Source: Lachnospiraceae bacterium
GTDB lineage: Bacteria; Bacillota; Clostridia; Lachnospirales; Lachnospiraceae
Assembly (NCBI GenBank): GCA_017634975.1
Contig: JAGBMJ010000047.1
Location: 1-63,110 of the forward strand
Length of the DNA stretch: 63,110 nucleotides
Reading direction: 5' to 3'
Part shown: piece after piece, positions 16,150-24,370 of the stretch
Numbering within the stretch: position 1 is the first letter of the stretch
Layout of the letters: every line of letters begins with the position of its first letter
Translations under genes and position numbers: made by a program
Notes under the pieces: generated by a model
Database searches by the model: none
The model's input: only the letters and a program-made list of their open reading frames with translations
Told to the model about the DNA's origin: nothing

Positions 16150-16373
16150 TGGTTGAGAAAAAAACAGAAAAGAAGGAACGGAGTCTTGAGGAAAACTTTG
16201 CATTTCTGGAGGAAACGCTTCAGAAACTGGAGAGCAATGATATCCCTCTGGAGACGGCATTTGGTCTGTATGAGGAAGGCATGCGCGCATTGAAAGCGTG
16301 CAACGAACAGATCGACAGTGTGGAGAAAAAAGTATTGTTATTGCAAAGCGATGGGACAACCGATGAATTTTAA
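16149..16373 (+). CDS. xseB: Exodeoxyribonuclease VII small subunit
   Basis: The small subunit (74 aa) winds around the XseA coiled coil; several copies join each large subunit. The product shows the family pattern LEENFAFLEETLQKLESNDIPLE.AF.LYEEGM....C...ID..EKKV. The ATG at 16149 overlaps the xseA stop (TGATG), and a GTG one codon upstream is also possible. The stop lies eleven bases inside the ispA frame, so the three genes are translationally coupled. Confidence 0.93.
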   Translation: MVEKKTEKKERSLEENFAFLEETLQKLESNDIPLETAFGLYEEGMRALKACNEQIDSVEKKVLLLQSDGTTDEF

Positions 16374-17292
16374 AGAGGAATTACAAAAAAGAACGGCGGA
16401 AGCAGAGCGCATCACGATGGAATTGCTGCCGGAAGTGAGCGGGCACGCAGCAACTGTAATGGATGCAATGCGCTATAGCGTGGGAGCAGGCGGGAAACGA
16501 TTAAGACCCGTGATGATGCAGGCGGCGTATGAGCTGTGCGGCGGTAAGGGAACGGTTGTGGAATACTTTATGGCGGCACTGGAGATGATCCACAACTATT
16601 CACTGGTGCATGATGATCTGCCGGAGATGGATAATGATGAGCTGCGCCGCGGGATGCCGACGACGCATATCCGTTATGGCGCGGGTATGGCGGTTCTGGC
16701 AGGGGACGGACTTTTGAACTATGCCTACGAAACGGCAATGAAGGCGTTTGCGGAGGCAAAGGGAGCCGAACGGGAAGGCTGTATCGAGGCACTGGCACTG
16801 CTGGCGGAAAAAGCCGGGATCTACGGTATGGTAGGCGGACAGTGTCTGGATGTGGAAGCAGAGGAAAAAGGACTGAACCTCACGCAGGAACAGATCCTGT
16901 ATGTCTATGAAAATAAAACGGCAGCACTATTGCAGGCGGCACTGGGCTGCGGCGCGGCACTGGCAGGAACGGATATCTCTGCAAAGAACCGTGCGGATCT
17001 GCAGAAGGCCGGCTATGATCTGGGCATCGCATTTCAGCTGCAGGATGATATCCTGGACATCGAGAGTACGACCGAGGAACTGGGCAAACCGGTAGGCTCG
17101 GATGAGCGAAACGGGAAAAAAACTTATGTGTCCTATCTGGGGATGGATGCCGCAAAGCAGGAACAGGCAAGGCTTTCCAAAGAAGCGGCGGCTCTGGTGC
17201 GGGCACTGGAAACGGACGGCAGTGCGAGAGCCGGGGAAGCAAAAGAATTTCTGGCGGAACTGATCGAGCATCTGGTAGAGCGGCGGAAGTAG
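16363..17292 (+). CDS. ispA: Farnesyl/geranyl diphosphate synthase
   Basis: The enzyme condenses isopentenyl and allylic diphosphates to farnesyl diphosphate (class II polyprenyl synthase family), feeding undecaprenyl and quinone chains. The 309-residue product has GGKRLRP near residue 45, the first Asp-rich motif DDLPEMDND near 84, and the second motif DDILDIE near 228, with GKKTY following. Two starts are possible, ATG 16351 and ATG 16363; the second is preferred because it has GGGACAA upstream and the common N-terminus, but this is not certain. It precedes dxs, so two isoprenoid steps sit together. Confidence 0.92.
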   Translation: MNFKEELQKRTAEAERITMELLPEVSGHAATVMDAMRYSVGAGGKRLRPVMMQAAYELCGGKGTVVEYFMAALEMIHNYSLVHDDLPEMDNDELRRGMPTTHIRYGAGMAVLAGDGLLNYAYETAMKAFAEAKGAEREGCIEALALLAEKAGIYGMVGGQCLDVEAEEKGLNLTQEQILYVYENKTAALLQAALGCGAALAGTDISAKNRADLQKAGYDLGIAFQLQDDILDIESTTEELGKPVGSDERNGKKTYVSYLGMDAAKQEQARLSKEAAALVRALETDGSARAGEAKEFLAELIEHLVERRK

Positions 17293-17307
17293 TAACGGGG
17301 GAAAGTT

Positions 17308-19224
17308 ATGTCAAATAAGAAAACGGATAGTGAACAGATCCTGGCGATGGAAGACGGACCGATCCTGGACCGTATCCAGGGGCCGAATGATATCAAAAAG
17401 CTTTCAAAGGAAGAGTATCCTATACTGGCAGCAGAAATCCGGGAGTTTCTGATTCGTTCGATCAGTGAGACCGGCGGTCATCTGGCTTCCAATCTCGGGG
17501 CAGTGGAGCTGACAATGGCACTGCATCTGTCTCTGGATCTGCCGGAGGACAAGATCATCTGGGATGTGGGGCACCAGTCCTACACGCATAAGCTTTTGAC
17601 CGGAAGGCGCGAAGGCTTTCGTACGCTGCGCAAATACGGCGGTATGAGCGGGTTCCCGAAGCGCAAGGAAAGCGATTGCGATGCATTTGATACGGGGCAT
17701 TCCTCGACTTCGATCTCGGCAGGGCTTGGTCTGGTGGAGGCACGGGAACTGAAAGGCGAGGACTATACGGTCGTTTCCGTGATCGGTGACGGATCCCTGA
17801 CCGGAGGTATGGCATTTGAGGCGCTGAACAATGCCGCAAAGCTGCGTAAGAATTTTATCATCATCTTAAACGATAACAATATGTCCATTTCCGAAAATGT
17901 GGGCGGACTTTCCAATTATCTGAACTCGGTGCGTACGGCCGAGAAGTATCTGGATCTCAAGGAAGGCGTGTATCAGTCGCTGATGCGTTCCGGTAATGAG
18001 AAGATGGTACGTACGCTGCGCAAGGCAAAATCCACGGTAAAGCAGATGATCGTGCCGGGCATGCTCTTTGAGGATATGGGCGTTACCTATCTGGGACCGA
18101 TCGACGGACATGACGTACCGCGGCTGATGAAAGCGATCCGTTATGCAAAACGTGTACAGAGTGCGGTGATGATCCATGTGCTGACACAAAAGGGGAAAGG
18201 ATACAGTCCTGCGGAAAAACACCCGTCCCGTTTTCATGGAGCGGAGCCTTTTGATGTGTCGACCGGTATGCCGAAGAAAGTACGGGAAAAGGCAAACTAT
18301 ACCGATGTCTTTGCAACGATGATGTGCAAGCTGGCAAAGCAGAAACCGGAACTGGTGGCCGTATCGGCAGCGATGGCAGAAGGTACGGGGCTGAAACGTT
18401 TTGCCAATATGTATCCGGATCGTTTCTTTGATGTGGGGATCGCGGAGGAACACGGAGTGACCTTTGCGGCGGGACTCGCAGCCGGAGGGCTGCATCCGGT
18501 CGTGGCGATCTATTCGTCCTTCCTGCAGCGTGCCTATGACCAGATCCTGCATGATGTGTGTCTGCAGGGACTGCCGGTCGTATTTGCGGTGGACCGCGCG
18601 GGACTGGTAGGTTCCGACGGTGAGACACATCAGGGGATCTTTGACCTGAGCTATCTGTCTTCCATCCCCGGGATGACGGTGATGGCACCCAAGAATAAAT
18701 GGGAGCTGGCAGATATGCTGGAGTTTGCGCTCGAGCAGGAAGGCCCTTGTGCGATCCGCTACCCAAGGGGAGAAGCCTATGACGGCTTAAAAGAAAAACG
18801 TGAGGCGATGGCTTACGGAAAATGTGAAGTGATCGATCAGGACGAGGATGCGCAGATCTGTCTGATCGCGGTAGGCAGTATGGTAAAGACGGCAGAAGAA
18901 GTGGCTGAAAAGCTGCGTACGGATGGACACCGCTGCATGTTCATCAACGCACGTTTCGTAAAGCCGATCGATCCGGCGATGGCCGAGTATGCACGCGGAC
19001 GTCAGCTAGTCGTTACGATGGAGGAAAACGTGATCAGCGGTGGTTTTGGAGAACAGTTCCGCGAGCTTTTGGATGAGCGTGTGCCGGCGGAAGTACGGCC
19101 GAAGCAGCTGTGCATTGCACTGTCGGATGCCTATGTTGAGCATGGAAACGTGGATATCTTAAAACACGAAACGGAGATCGATGCCGAGAGTGTTTATTAT
19201 CGTATACTGGAGGCATTGAACTGA
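17308..19224 (+). CDS. dxs: 1-deoxy-D-xylulose-5-phosphate synthase
   Basis: DXS joins pyruvate and glyceraldehyde-3-phosphate using thiamine diphosphate, the first step of the MEP isoprenoid pathway. The 638-residue product contains HLASNLGAVELTMALH near 52, the ThDP motif GDGSLTGGMAFEALNNA near 155-171, and in the second half GIAEEHGVTFAAGLA and DRAGLVGSDGETHQG. An N-terminal stretch of about 20 residues (SNKKTDSEQILAMEDG) is longer than usual. GGGGGAAAG precedes the ATG. The stop overlaps the tlyA start (TGATG). Confidence 0.96.
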   Translation: MSNKKTDSEQILAMEDGPILDRIQGPNDIKKLSKEEYPILAAEIREFLIRSISETGGHLASNLGAVELTMALHLSLDLPEDKIIWDVGHQSYTHKLLTGRREGFRTLRKYGGMSGFPKRKESDCDAFDTGHSSTSISAGLGLVEARELKGEDYTVVSVIGDGSLTGGMAFEALNNAAKLRKNFIIILNDNNMSISENVGGLSNYLNSVRTAEKYLDLKEGVYQSLMRSGNEKMVRTLRKAKSTVKQMIVPGMLFEDMGVTYLGPIDGHDVPRLMKAIRYAKRVQSAVMIHVLTQKGKGYSPAEKHPSRFHGAEPFDVSTGMPKKVREKANYTDVFATMMCKLAKQKPELVAVSAAMAEGTGLKRFANMYPDRFFDVGIAEEHGVTFAAGLAAGGLHPVVAIYSSFLQRAYDQILHDVCLQGLPVVFAVDRAGLVGSDGETHQGIFDLSYLSSIPGMTVMAPKNKWELADMLEFALEQEGPCAIRYPRGEAYDGLKEKREAMAYGKCEVIDQDEDAQICLIAVGSMVKTAEEVAEKLRTDGHRCMFINARFVKPIDPAMAEYARGRQLVVTMEENVISGGFGEQFRELLDERVPAEVRPKQLCIALSDAYVEHGNVDILKHETEIDAESVYYRILEALN

Positions 19225-20033
19225 TGGCAAAGGCGAAGGAACGGCTGGATGTGCTGCTGGTAAAACACGGCTTTGCCGAATCCAGGGAGAAGGCGAAAGC
19301 GCTGATCATGGCCGGAGATGTATTTGTCAACGGACAGCGGGAAGACAAGGCCGGTACCTCATTTGCGGAGGAAGGCCTAAAGATCGAAGTGAAGGGAAAT
19401 ACGCTGCGCTATGTGAGCCGTGGCGGATTGAAGCTGGAAAAGGCACTGCAGGTCTTTCCGATCGATCTGAACGGGAGGATCTGTATGGATATTGGTTCTT
19501 CCACCGGCGGATTTACGGATTGCATGCTGCAAAACGGCGCCGCCAAGGTGTATGCCATCGATTCCGGGACGAATCAGCTGGCCTGGAAGCTGCGCAGCGA
19601 TGCACGTGTCGTATGCATGGAGCAGACCAATTTTCGCTATGTGACCAAAGAGCAGATCACCGAAGAGATCGATTTTGCTTCGGTCGATGTTTCTTTTATC
19701 TCTCTTTCCAAGATACTTCCGGCAGCTTATCCGTTGTTAAAATCAGACGCGGAAATGGTATGTCTGATCAAGCCGCAGTTTGAAGCGGGACGCGAACAGG
19801 TCGGTAAAAAGGGTGTGGTACGCGACGCAAAAGTACATATCCAGGTGATACGTGATGTGATCGCGTCGGCCATGGAGAATCGTTTTGCGGTGCTCGGATT
19901 GGATTACTCCCCGGTACGCGGACCGGAAGGCAATATCGAGTATCTTCTGCATATCACCAAAAGAGAAGAGGATATCGCGCAGATCGATGTGAGTGCGCTG
20001 GTTGCCGGTGCACATGAGGATTTAAAAGAATGA
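19224..20033 (+). CDS. tlyA: TlyA family rRNA 2'-O-methyltransferase / S4-domain protein
   Basis: A 269-residue protein with an N-terminal S4 RNA-binding domain (RLDVLLVKHGFAESREKAK.LI..GDVFVNG, residues 6-65) and an FtsJ-like SAM methyltransferase domain with MDIGSSTGGFTDCMLQNGA near 88. In mycobacteria TlyA methylates 16S and 23S rRNA 2'-O positions and its loss gives capreomycin resistance. In Clostridia this gene is a constant member of the dxs-nadK-recN cluster. It overlaps dxs by one base and nadK by four, so it is translationally coupled on both sides. Confidence 0.93.
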   Translation: MAKAKERLDVLLVKHGFAESREKAKALIMAGDVFVNGQREDKAGTSFAEEGLKIEVKGNTLRYVSRGGLKLEKALQVFPIDLNGRICMDIGSSTGGFTDCMLQNGAAKVYAIDSGTNQLAWKLRSDARVVCMEQTNFRYVTKEQITEEIDFASVDVSFISLSKILPAAYPLLKSDAEMVCLIKPQFEAGREQVGKKGVVRDAKVHIQVIRDVIASAMENRFAVLGLDYSPVRGPEGNIEYLLHITKREEDIAQIDVSALVAGAHEDLKE

Positions 20034-20860
20034 AACGTTTTTGTATTATCTCCAACAGCATCAAAGATACAAGGCTGAAGGTGGCGTATCGCGTGAACGC
20101 CTGTCTGACAACGCTTGGTGCGGTATCCAAAGTATTTGACCTGGTGGAAAACGAGCCGGTCGTTCCGCAGGATACGGAAGCCATACTTGTGATCGGAGGA
20201 GACGGAACCCTTTTGTCCGTGGCCAAAAAGACGATGCATCTGAAACTGCCGATGCTCGGGATCAATCTGGGGGCGATCGGGTATCTTACGGAAGTGGAGA
20301 TATCGGAGATCGAGATCGCATTAAAGCGTCTCATCACCAACGATTTTTCCATCGAGGAACGGATGATGATCGCCGGACGGCGTCTGGAAGCGGACGGCAG
20401 ATCCGCGGAAACGAGCTACGCATTGAACGACGTGGTGATCTCGCGCAGGGGCGATATCCAGGTGATCAGCTACCGTGTGTATGTCAATAATAAGTTCTTG
20501 ACGGAACAGAGGGCGGATGGTATTATAGTGAGCACGCCCACCGGTTCCACCGGTTACAATCTTTCAGCGGGCGGCCCCATTGTAAAACCGGATGCAAGAC
20601 TTTTGGTTTTGACACCGATCTGTCCCCATACCCTGAATACCAGAAGCATCATATTGTCAGCAGAAGATGTGGTAAAGATCGAACTGCTGCCCACCTACAG
20701 TCAGAAAAAAGTAGAAGCCGGTTTTTTCATTGACGGAGCCTCCACAGGGGTTCTGGGGCCGGAGGATATCGTCGTGGTATCCGGGACCGACCGTGTTACG
20801 AGGATCATCAAGCTGAGCGACGATGGTTTCCTCGAAGTGCTGCAGCACAAACTTCAGTAA
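20030..20860 (+). CDS. nadK: NAD kinase
   Basis: NAD kinase phosphorylates NAD to NADP. The 276-residue product has the diagnostic GGDGT motif (AILVIGGDGTLLS near residue 57), GINLGAIGYLTEVE near 82, the ALNDVVISRR segment near 128 and the glycine-rich DGIIVSTPTGSTGYNLSAGGPIV near 165-187. Length and order are typical for Firmicutes. Its ATG overlaps the tlyA stop (ATGA). A 44-base gap leads to recN; the arginine repressor gene that often stands between nadK and recN in Clostridia is absent here. Confidence 0.95.
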   Translation: MKRFCIISNSIKDTRLKVAYRVNACLTTLGAVSKVFDLVENEPVVPQDTEAILVIGGDGTLLSVAKKTMHLKLPMLGINLGAIGYLTEVEISEIEIALKRLITNDFSIEERMMIAGRRLEADGRSAETSYALNDVVISRRGDIQVISYRVYVNNKFLTEQRADGIIVSTPTGSTGYNLSAGGPIVKPDARLLVLTPICPHTLNTRSIILSAEDVVKIELLPTYSQKKVEAGFFIDGASTGVLGPEDIVVVSGTDRVTRIIKLSDDGFLEVLQHKLQ

Positions 20861-20904
20861 CGAAGCGGTGCGGGCGAATATCGTTTTAGGAGAATTGCAG
20901 GAAA

Positions 20905-22584
20905 ATGCTGGAAAGTGTAAGTGTAAAGAATCTGGCCCTGATCCGGGAAGCAGAGATCAATTTCGGAAAGGGCTTAAACATTATGACCGGTGAGACCGGT
21001 GCCGGTAAGTCGATCATCATAGGATCGGTCAACTATGCGCTGGGAGCAAAGGCCGACAAGGATGTGGTGCGGGAAGGGGCGGAATATGCTCTGATCGAGC
21101 TGGTCTTTCATCTGGAAAACGAGGATACGATCCGCAGGGTGCGGGAACTGGATCTGCCGGTCGAGGAAGACGGCACGGTGATCATCAGCCGCAAGATCGG
21201 TGCGACACGTTCGCAGATCCGTGTATGCGGGGAAACGGTGACCGTAAAACAGGTACGGGAACTGGCGTCGCTTCTGATCGATATCCATGGACAGCATGAA
21301 CATCAGTCGCTGCTAAAGAGCACGCGGCATCGTGAACTGCTGGATGCCTATGCGGGCGAAAAGATGGAGGATCTGCTGGGCAAGATCGCTGAGTCCTATC
21401 ATGCCTATACGGAGGCAGAGGAGAAACTTAAGAGTCTGACGATCGACGATGCCAAACGGCAGCGGGAATTGTCCCTGGCCGAATATGAAGTGGCCGAGAT
21501 CGAGGCGGCCAATATCGTGGCCGGCGAGGAAGAGGAACTGCAGAAGAAGCACCGGCGGATGAAGAATTCCAAGAATACCTTCGATGCCCTGCAGAAAGTA
21601 TCGGAAGCACTGAATGCGGATGATGGTGCACTTGCGCAGCTGGATCGGGCTATCCGTGAACTGCATACGGCAGCAGCGATGGACGATGCACTGGAAGACA
21701 GCGCAGAACAGCTGGATACGGCGGAAGAGATGCTGCGGGATATCCAGCGGTCGTTAGATGATTACATGGAAGAAGCGGCCTTTGATGAGGAAAGCTTTGC
21801 AAAAATCGAGGAACGTCTGGATGTGCTGGACAAGCTGTGTATGAAGTACGGCGCGACAACGCAGGACGTGCTTGCCTACCTGGACGAGCAGAAGAAAAAA
21901 CTGGACGACCTCTCGGATCTGGATGCCACGCTGGAGAAGATCCGAAAGCAGCGGGATGCAGCGCAGAGCGCGTTGGACGACTATTGTGCAAAGGCGCACG
22001 CCCTTCGGGAAAAACAGGCGCGTATCCTGGAGAAGGAAGTGATCCGCCATCTGGAGGATCTGAACTTCTTAAAGGTCGGCTTTGAGATCAGCATCGGACG
22101 TACGGAGGGATATTCCGTGCATGGATACGATACGGTGGAGTTTATGATCTCACTCAATCCGGGAGAGAAGAAGCGCCCGCTTGCGGAGGTGGCCAGCGGC
22201 GGTGAGCTGTCCCGTATCATGCTGGCACTCAAGTCTGTATTTGCCAGAAAAGATGAGATCGAGACCCTGATCTTTGACGAGATCGATACCGGTATCAGCG
22301 GAAAGACCGCCTGGAAGGTATCGGAAAAGATGGCAGGTTTAAGCCGGGAGCACCAGCTGATCTGCATTACGCACCTGCCGCAGATCGCCGCTATGGCGGA
22401 TCACCATTTCCTGATCGAAAAGGGCGAGAACGGGGGCAAGACAGAGACCGGTATCTCGGCGCTGCGAGAGGCCGACCGGGAGAAGGAACTGGCGCGTATG
22501 CTGGGCGGTGACACCCTGACCGATGCGGTGCTGGGCAATGCGAAGGATCTGATCGCACAGGCACAGGCGGCAAAGGAAAAATAG
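20905..22584 (+). CDS. recN: DNA repair protein RecN
   Basis: RecN is an SMC-like ATPase that gathers at double-strand breaks and promotes recombinational repair. The 559-residue product has Walker A GETGAGKS at residues 29-36, a long coiled coil (about 150-350) and, near the end, the signature SGGELSRIMLALK and Walker B LIFDEIDTGISG, followed by CITHLPQIAAMAD. Length is normal. TTAGGAG and a closer GCAGGAAA lie upstream of the ATG at 20905. It is the last gene of the asp23 operon; about 120 bases separate it from glgA, which has its own promoter. No clear terminator is seen in the gap. Confidence 0.96.
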   Translation: MLESVSVKNLALIREAEINFGKGLNIMTGETGAGKSIIIGSVNYALGAKADKDVVREGAEYALIELVFHLENEDTIRRVRELDLPVEEDGTVIISRKIGATRSQIRVCGETVTVKQVRELASLLIDIHGQHEHQSLLKSTRHRELLDAYAGEKMEDLLGKIAESYHAYTEAEEKLKSLTIDDAKRQRELSLAEYEVAEIEAANIVAGEEEELQKKHRRMKNSKNTFDALQKVSEALNADDGALAQLDRAIRELHTAAAMDDALEDSAEQLDTAEEMLRDIQRSLDDYMEEAAFDEESFAKIEERLDVLDKLCMKYGATTQDVLAYLDEQKKKLDDLSDLDATLEKIRKQRDAAQSALDDYCAKAHALREKQARILEKEVIRHLEDLNFLKVGFEISIGRTEGYSVHGYDTVEFMISLNPGEKKRPLAEVASGGELSRIMLALKSVFARKDEIETLIFDEIDTGISGKTAWKVSEKMAGLSREHQLICITHLPQIAAMADHHFLIEKGENGGKTETGISALREADREKELARMLGGDTLTDAVLGNAKDLIAQAQAAKEK

Positions 22585-22629
22585 TCCGTCAAATTATAGC
22601 ATATCGTATAAAATATACAAAAAAATACT

Positions 22630-22657
22630 TTGCAAACGCCTGATGATAGTATATAAT
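22630..22657 (+). promoter_or_regulatory. SigA-type promoter of glgA
   Basis: TTGCAA (22630-22635), 16 bases, TATAAT (22652-22657), about 50 bases before the glgA start. The surrounding stretch from 22590 to 22680 is AT-rich. Confidence 0.7.
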
Positions 22658-22705
22658 ACATAAAGAACTATAGTTTTCGGCATGACCGGATTTGGAGGGA
22701 AGGGA

Positions 22706-24160
22706 ATGAAGAATATTCTTTTTATCGCATCTGAAGGTGTACCATTCATCAAGACCGGCGGGCTGGCCGATGTGGTCGGATCACTTCCGAAATGTGTAGA
22801 TAAGAGATATTTTGATGTGCGGGTGATGCTGCCCAAGTATACCTGCATGTCCCAGGCCATGAAGGATAAGATGACCTACAAGACGCATTTCTATATGGAT
22901 TTCCATTGGAAGAATGAGTATGTGGGCATCCTGGAAGCCGAGGTGGATGGCGTAAAGTATTATTTCATTGATAACGAGATGATGTTCGGTGGTTTCCGCC
23001 CTTACAGCGGCAATTTCTACGATGACATCGTAAAATTTGCATTTTTCTCCAAAGCGGCGCTTTCTGCGATCCCACTGTTGGATTTTGAACCGGATCTTCT
23101 GCATTGCCATGACTGGCAGACGGGACTGGTTCCGGTCTATCTGAAGGAACGTTTCCGCAACAACCCGATGTTTGCTCGGATGAAGAGCGTTATGACGATC
23201 CACAACCTGAAGTTCCAGGGACGCTGGGATGTCAAGGAGATGCGCGACATCACCGGTATTCCCGCGGATTTCTTTACGCCGGACAAACTGGAAAGCTACC
23301 ATGACGCCAATCTGTTAAAGGGCGGCCTGGTATATGCCGATGCGATCACGACGGTTTCCGAAACCTATGCGGAAGAGATCAAGACGCCGTTCTACGGGGA
23401 AGGGCTGGACGGTTTATTGAAAGCGCGCAGCAATGACCTGCGGGGAATTGTCAACGGTATCGATTATGAAGAGTATGATCCCTCTAACGATAAGCTGATC
23501 GCGTACCGTTACGACACCAGGAATTTCCGCAAGGAAAAGATCAAGAATAAGCGGGCTTTGCAGAAGGAACTGCATCTGGATGAAGATGATAAGACGATGA
23601 TGATCGGAATTGTTTCGCGACTGACCGATCAGAAGGGCCTTGATCTGATCGCATATATTATGGATGAGCTGTGTCAGGATGCCGTACAGATCGTGGTACT
23701 CGGTACCGGTGAAGAGCGTTATGAGAATATGTTCAAGCATTTTGACTGGAAATACGGCAACAAGGTATCGGCGAACATCTATTATTCCGAGGAGATGTCT
23801 CATAAGATCTATGCGGCCTGCGATGCATTTCTGATGCCGTCCATGTTTGAACCCTGCGGTCTGTCCCAGCTGATGGCGCTGCGCTACGGTACGGTACCGA
23901 TCGTTCGTGAGACGGGAGGTCTGAAGGATACCGTGGAGCCGTACAATGAATACGACAGCACCGGAACCGGTTTTTCGTTCCAAAACTACAATGCGCACGA
24001 GATGCTGGCAACGATCCGCTATGCGGAGAAGATCTATTACGACAAGCGTCGTGAATGGAACAAGATGATCGACCGGGGAATGGCAGTGGATTTCTCCTGG
24101 CATGTATCCGCCGGAAAGTATCAGGATATGTACGACTGGCTGATCGGGGAAAAAGCATAA
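22706..24160 (+). CDS. glgA: Glycogen synthase (ADP-glucose type)
   Basis: GlgA transfers glucose from ADP-glucose to the end of alpha-1,4-glucan chains. The 484-residue GT5 product begins MKNILFIASEGVPFIKTGGLADV; Lys16-Thr-Gly-Gly is the ADP-glucose binding motif. The GT-B C-terminal half has GIVSRLTDQKGLDLI near 300 and the donor-binding FMPSMFEPCGLSQLMALRYGTVP split over residues 378-400. The frame is open eight codons upstream but GGAGGGAAGGGA places the start at 22706. The gene is alone, with its own promoter and terminator; no other glycogen genes are in the window. Confidence 0.95.
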   Translation: MKNILFIASEGVPFIKTGGLADVVGSLPKCVDKRYFDVRVMLPKYTCMSQAMKDKMTYKTHFYMDFHWKNEYVGILEAEVDGVKYYFIDNEMMFGGFRPYSGNFYDDIVKFAFFSKAALSAIPLLDFEPDLLHCHDWQTGLVPVYLKERFRNNPMFARMKSVMTIHNLKFQGRWDVKEMRDITGIPADFFTPDKLESYHDANLLKGGLVYADAITTVSETYAEEIKTPFYGEGLDGLLKARSNDLRGIVNGIDYEEYDPSNDKLIAYRYDTRNFRKEKIKNKRALQKELHLDEDDKTMMIGIVSRLTDQKGLDLIAYIMDELCQDAVQIVVLGTGEERYENMFKHFDWKYGNKVSANIYYSEEMSHKIYAACDAFLMPSMFEPCGLSQLMALRYGTVPIVRETGGLKDTVEPYNEYDSTGTGFSFQNYNAHEMLATIRYAEKIYYDKRREWNKMIDRGMAVDFSWHVSAGKYQDMYDWLIGEKA

Positions 24161-24183
24161 AATCAGAAAACGTGTATAGAAGG

Positions 24184-24211
24184 GGTTCCGTTGAAAGACG
24201 GAACCTTTTTT
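24184..24211 (+). terminator. Rho-independent terminator of glgA
   Basis: GGTTCCGT (24184-24191) pairs with ACGGAACC (24198-24205), followed by six T residues. Confidence 0.92.
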
Positions 24212-24370
24212 CATGGATACCATAAAAAAAACGTTGTCAACCGTATCTTACATGGCTGCAATGGAAGGTTGCTTGTAATTAGGGGCAGATTGTGGTATTT
24301 TGTTATTTGGTGAAAATTGTTTTGTGGAATTTTCACGATAAGAAATGTTATATCAGAGAGGCGGGAAAAG

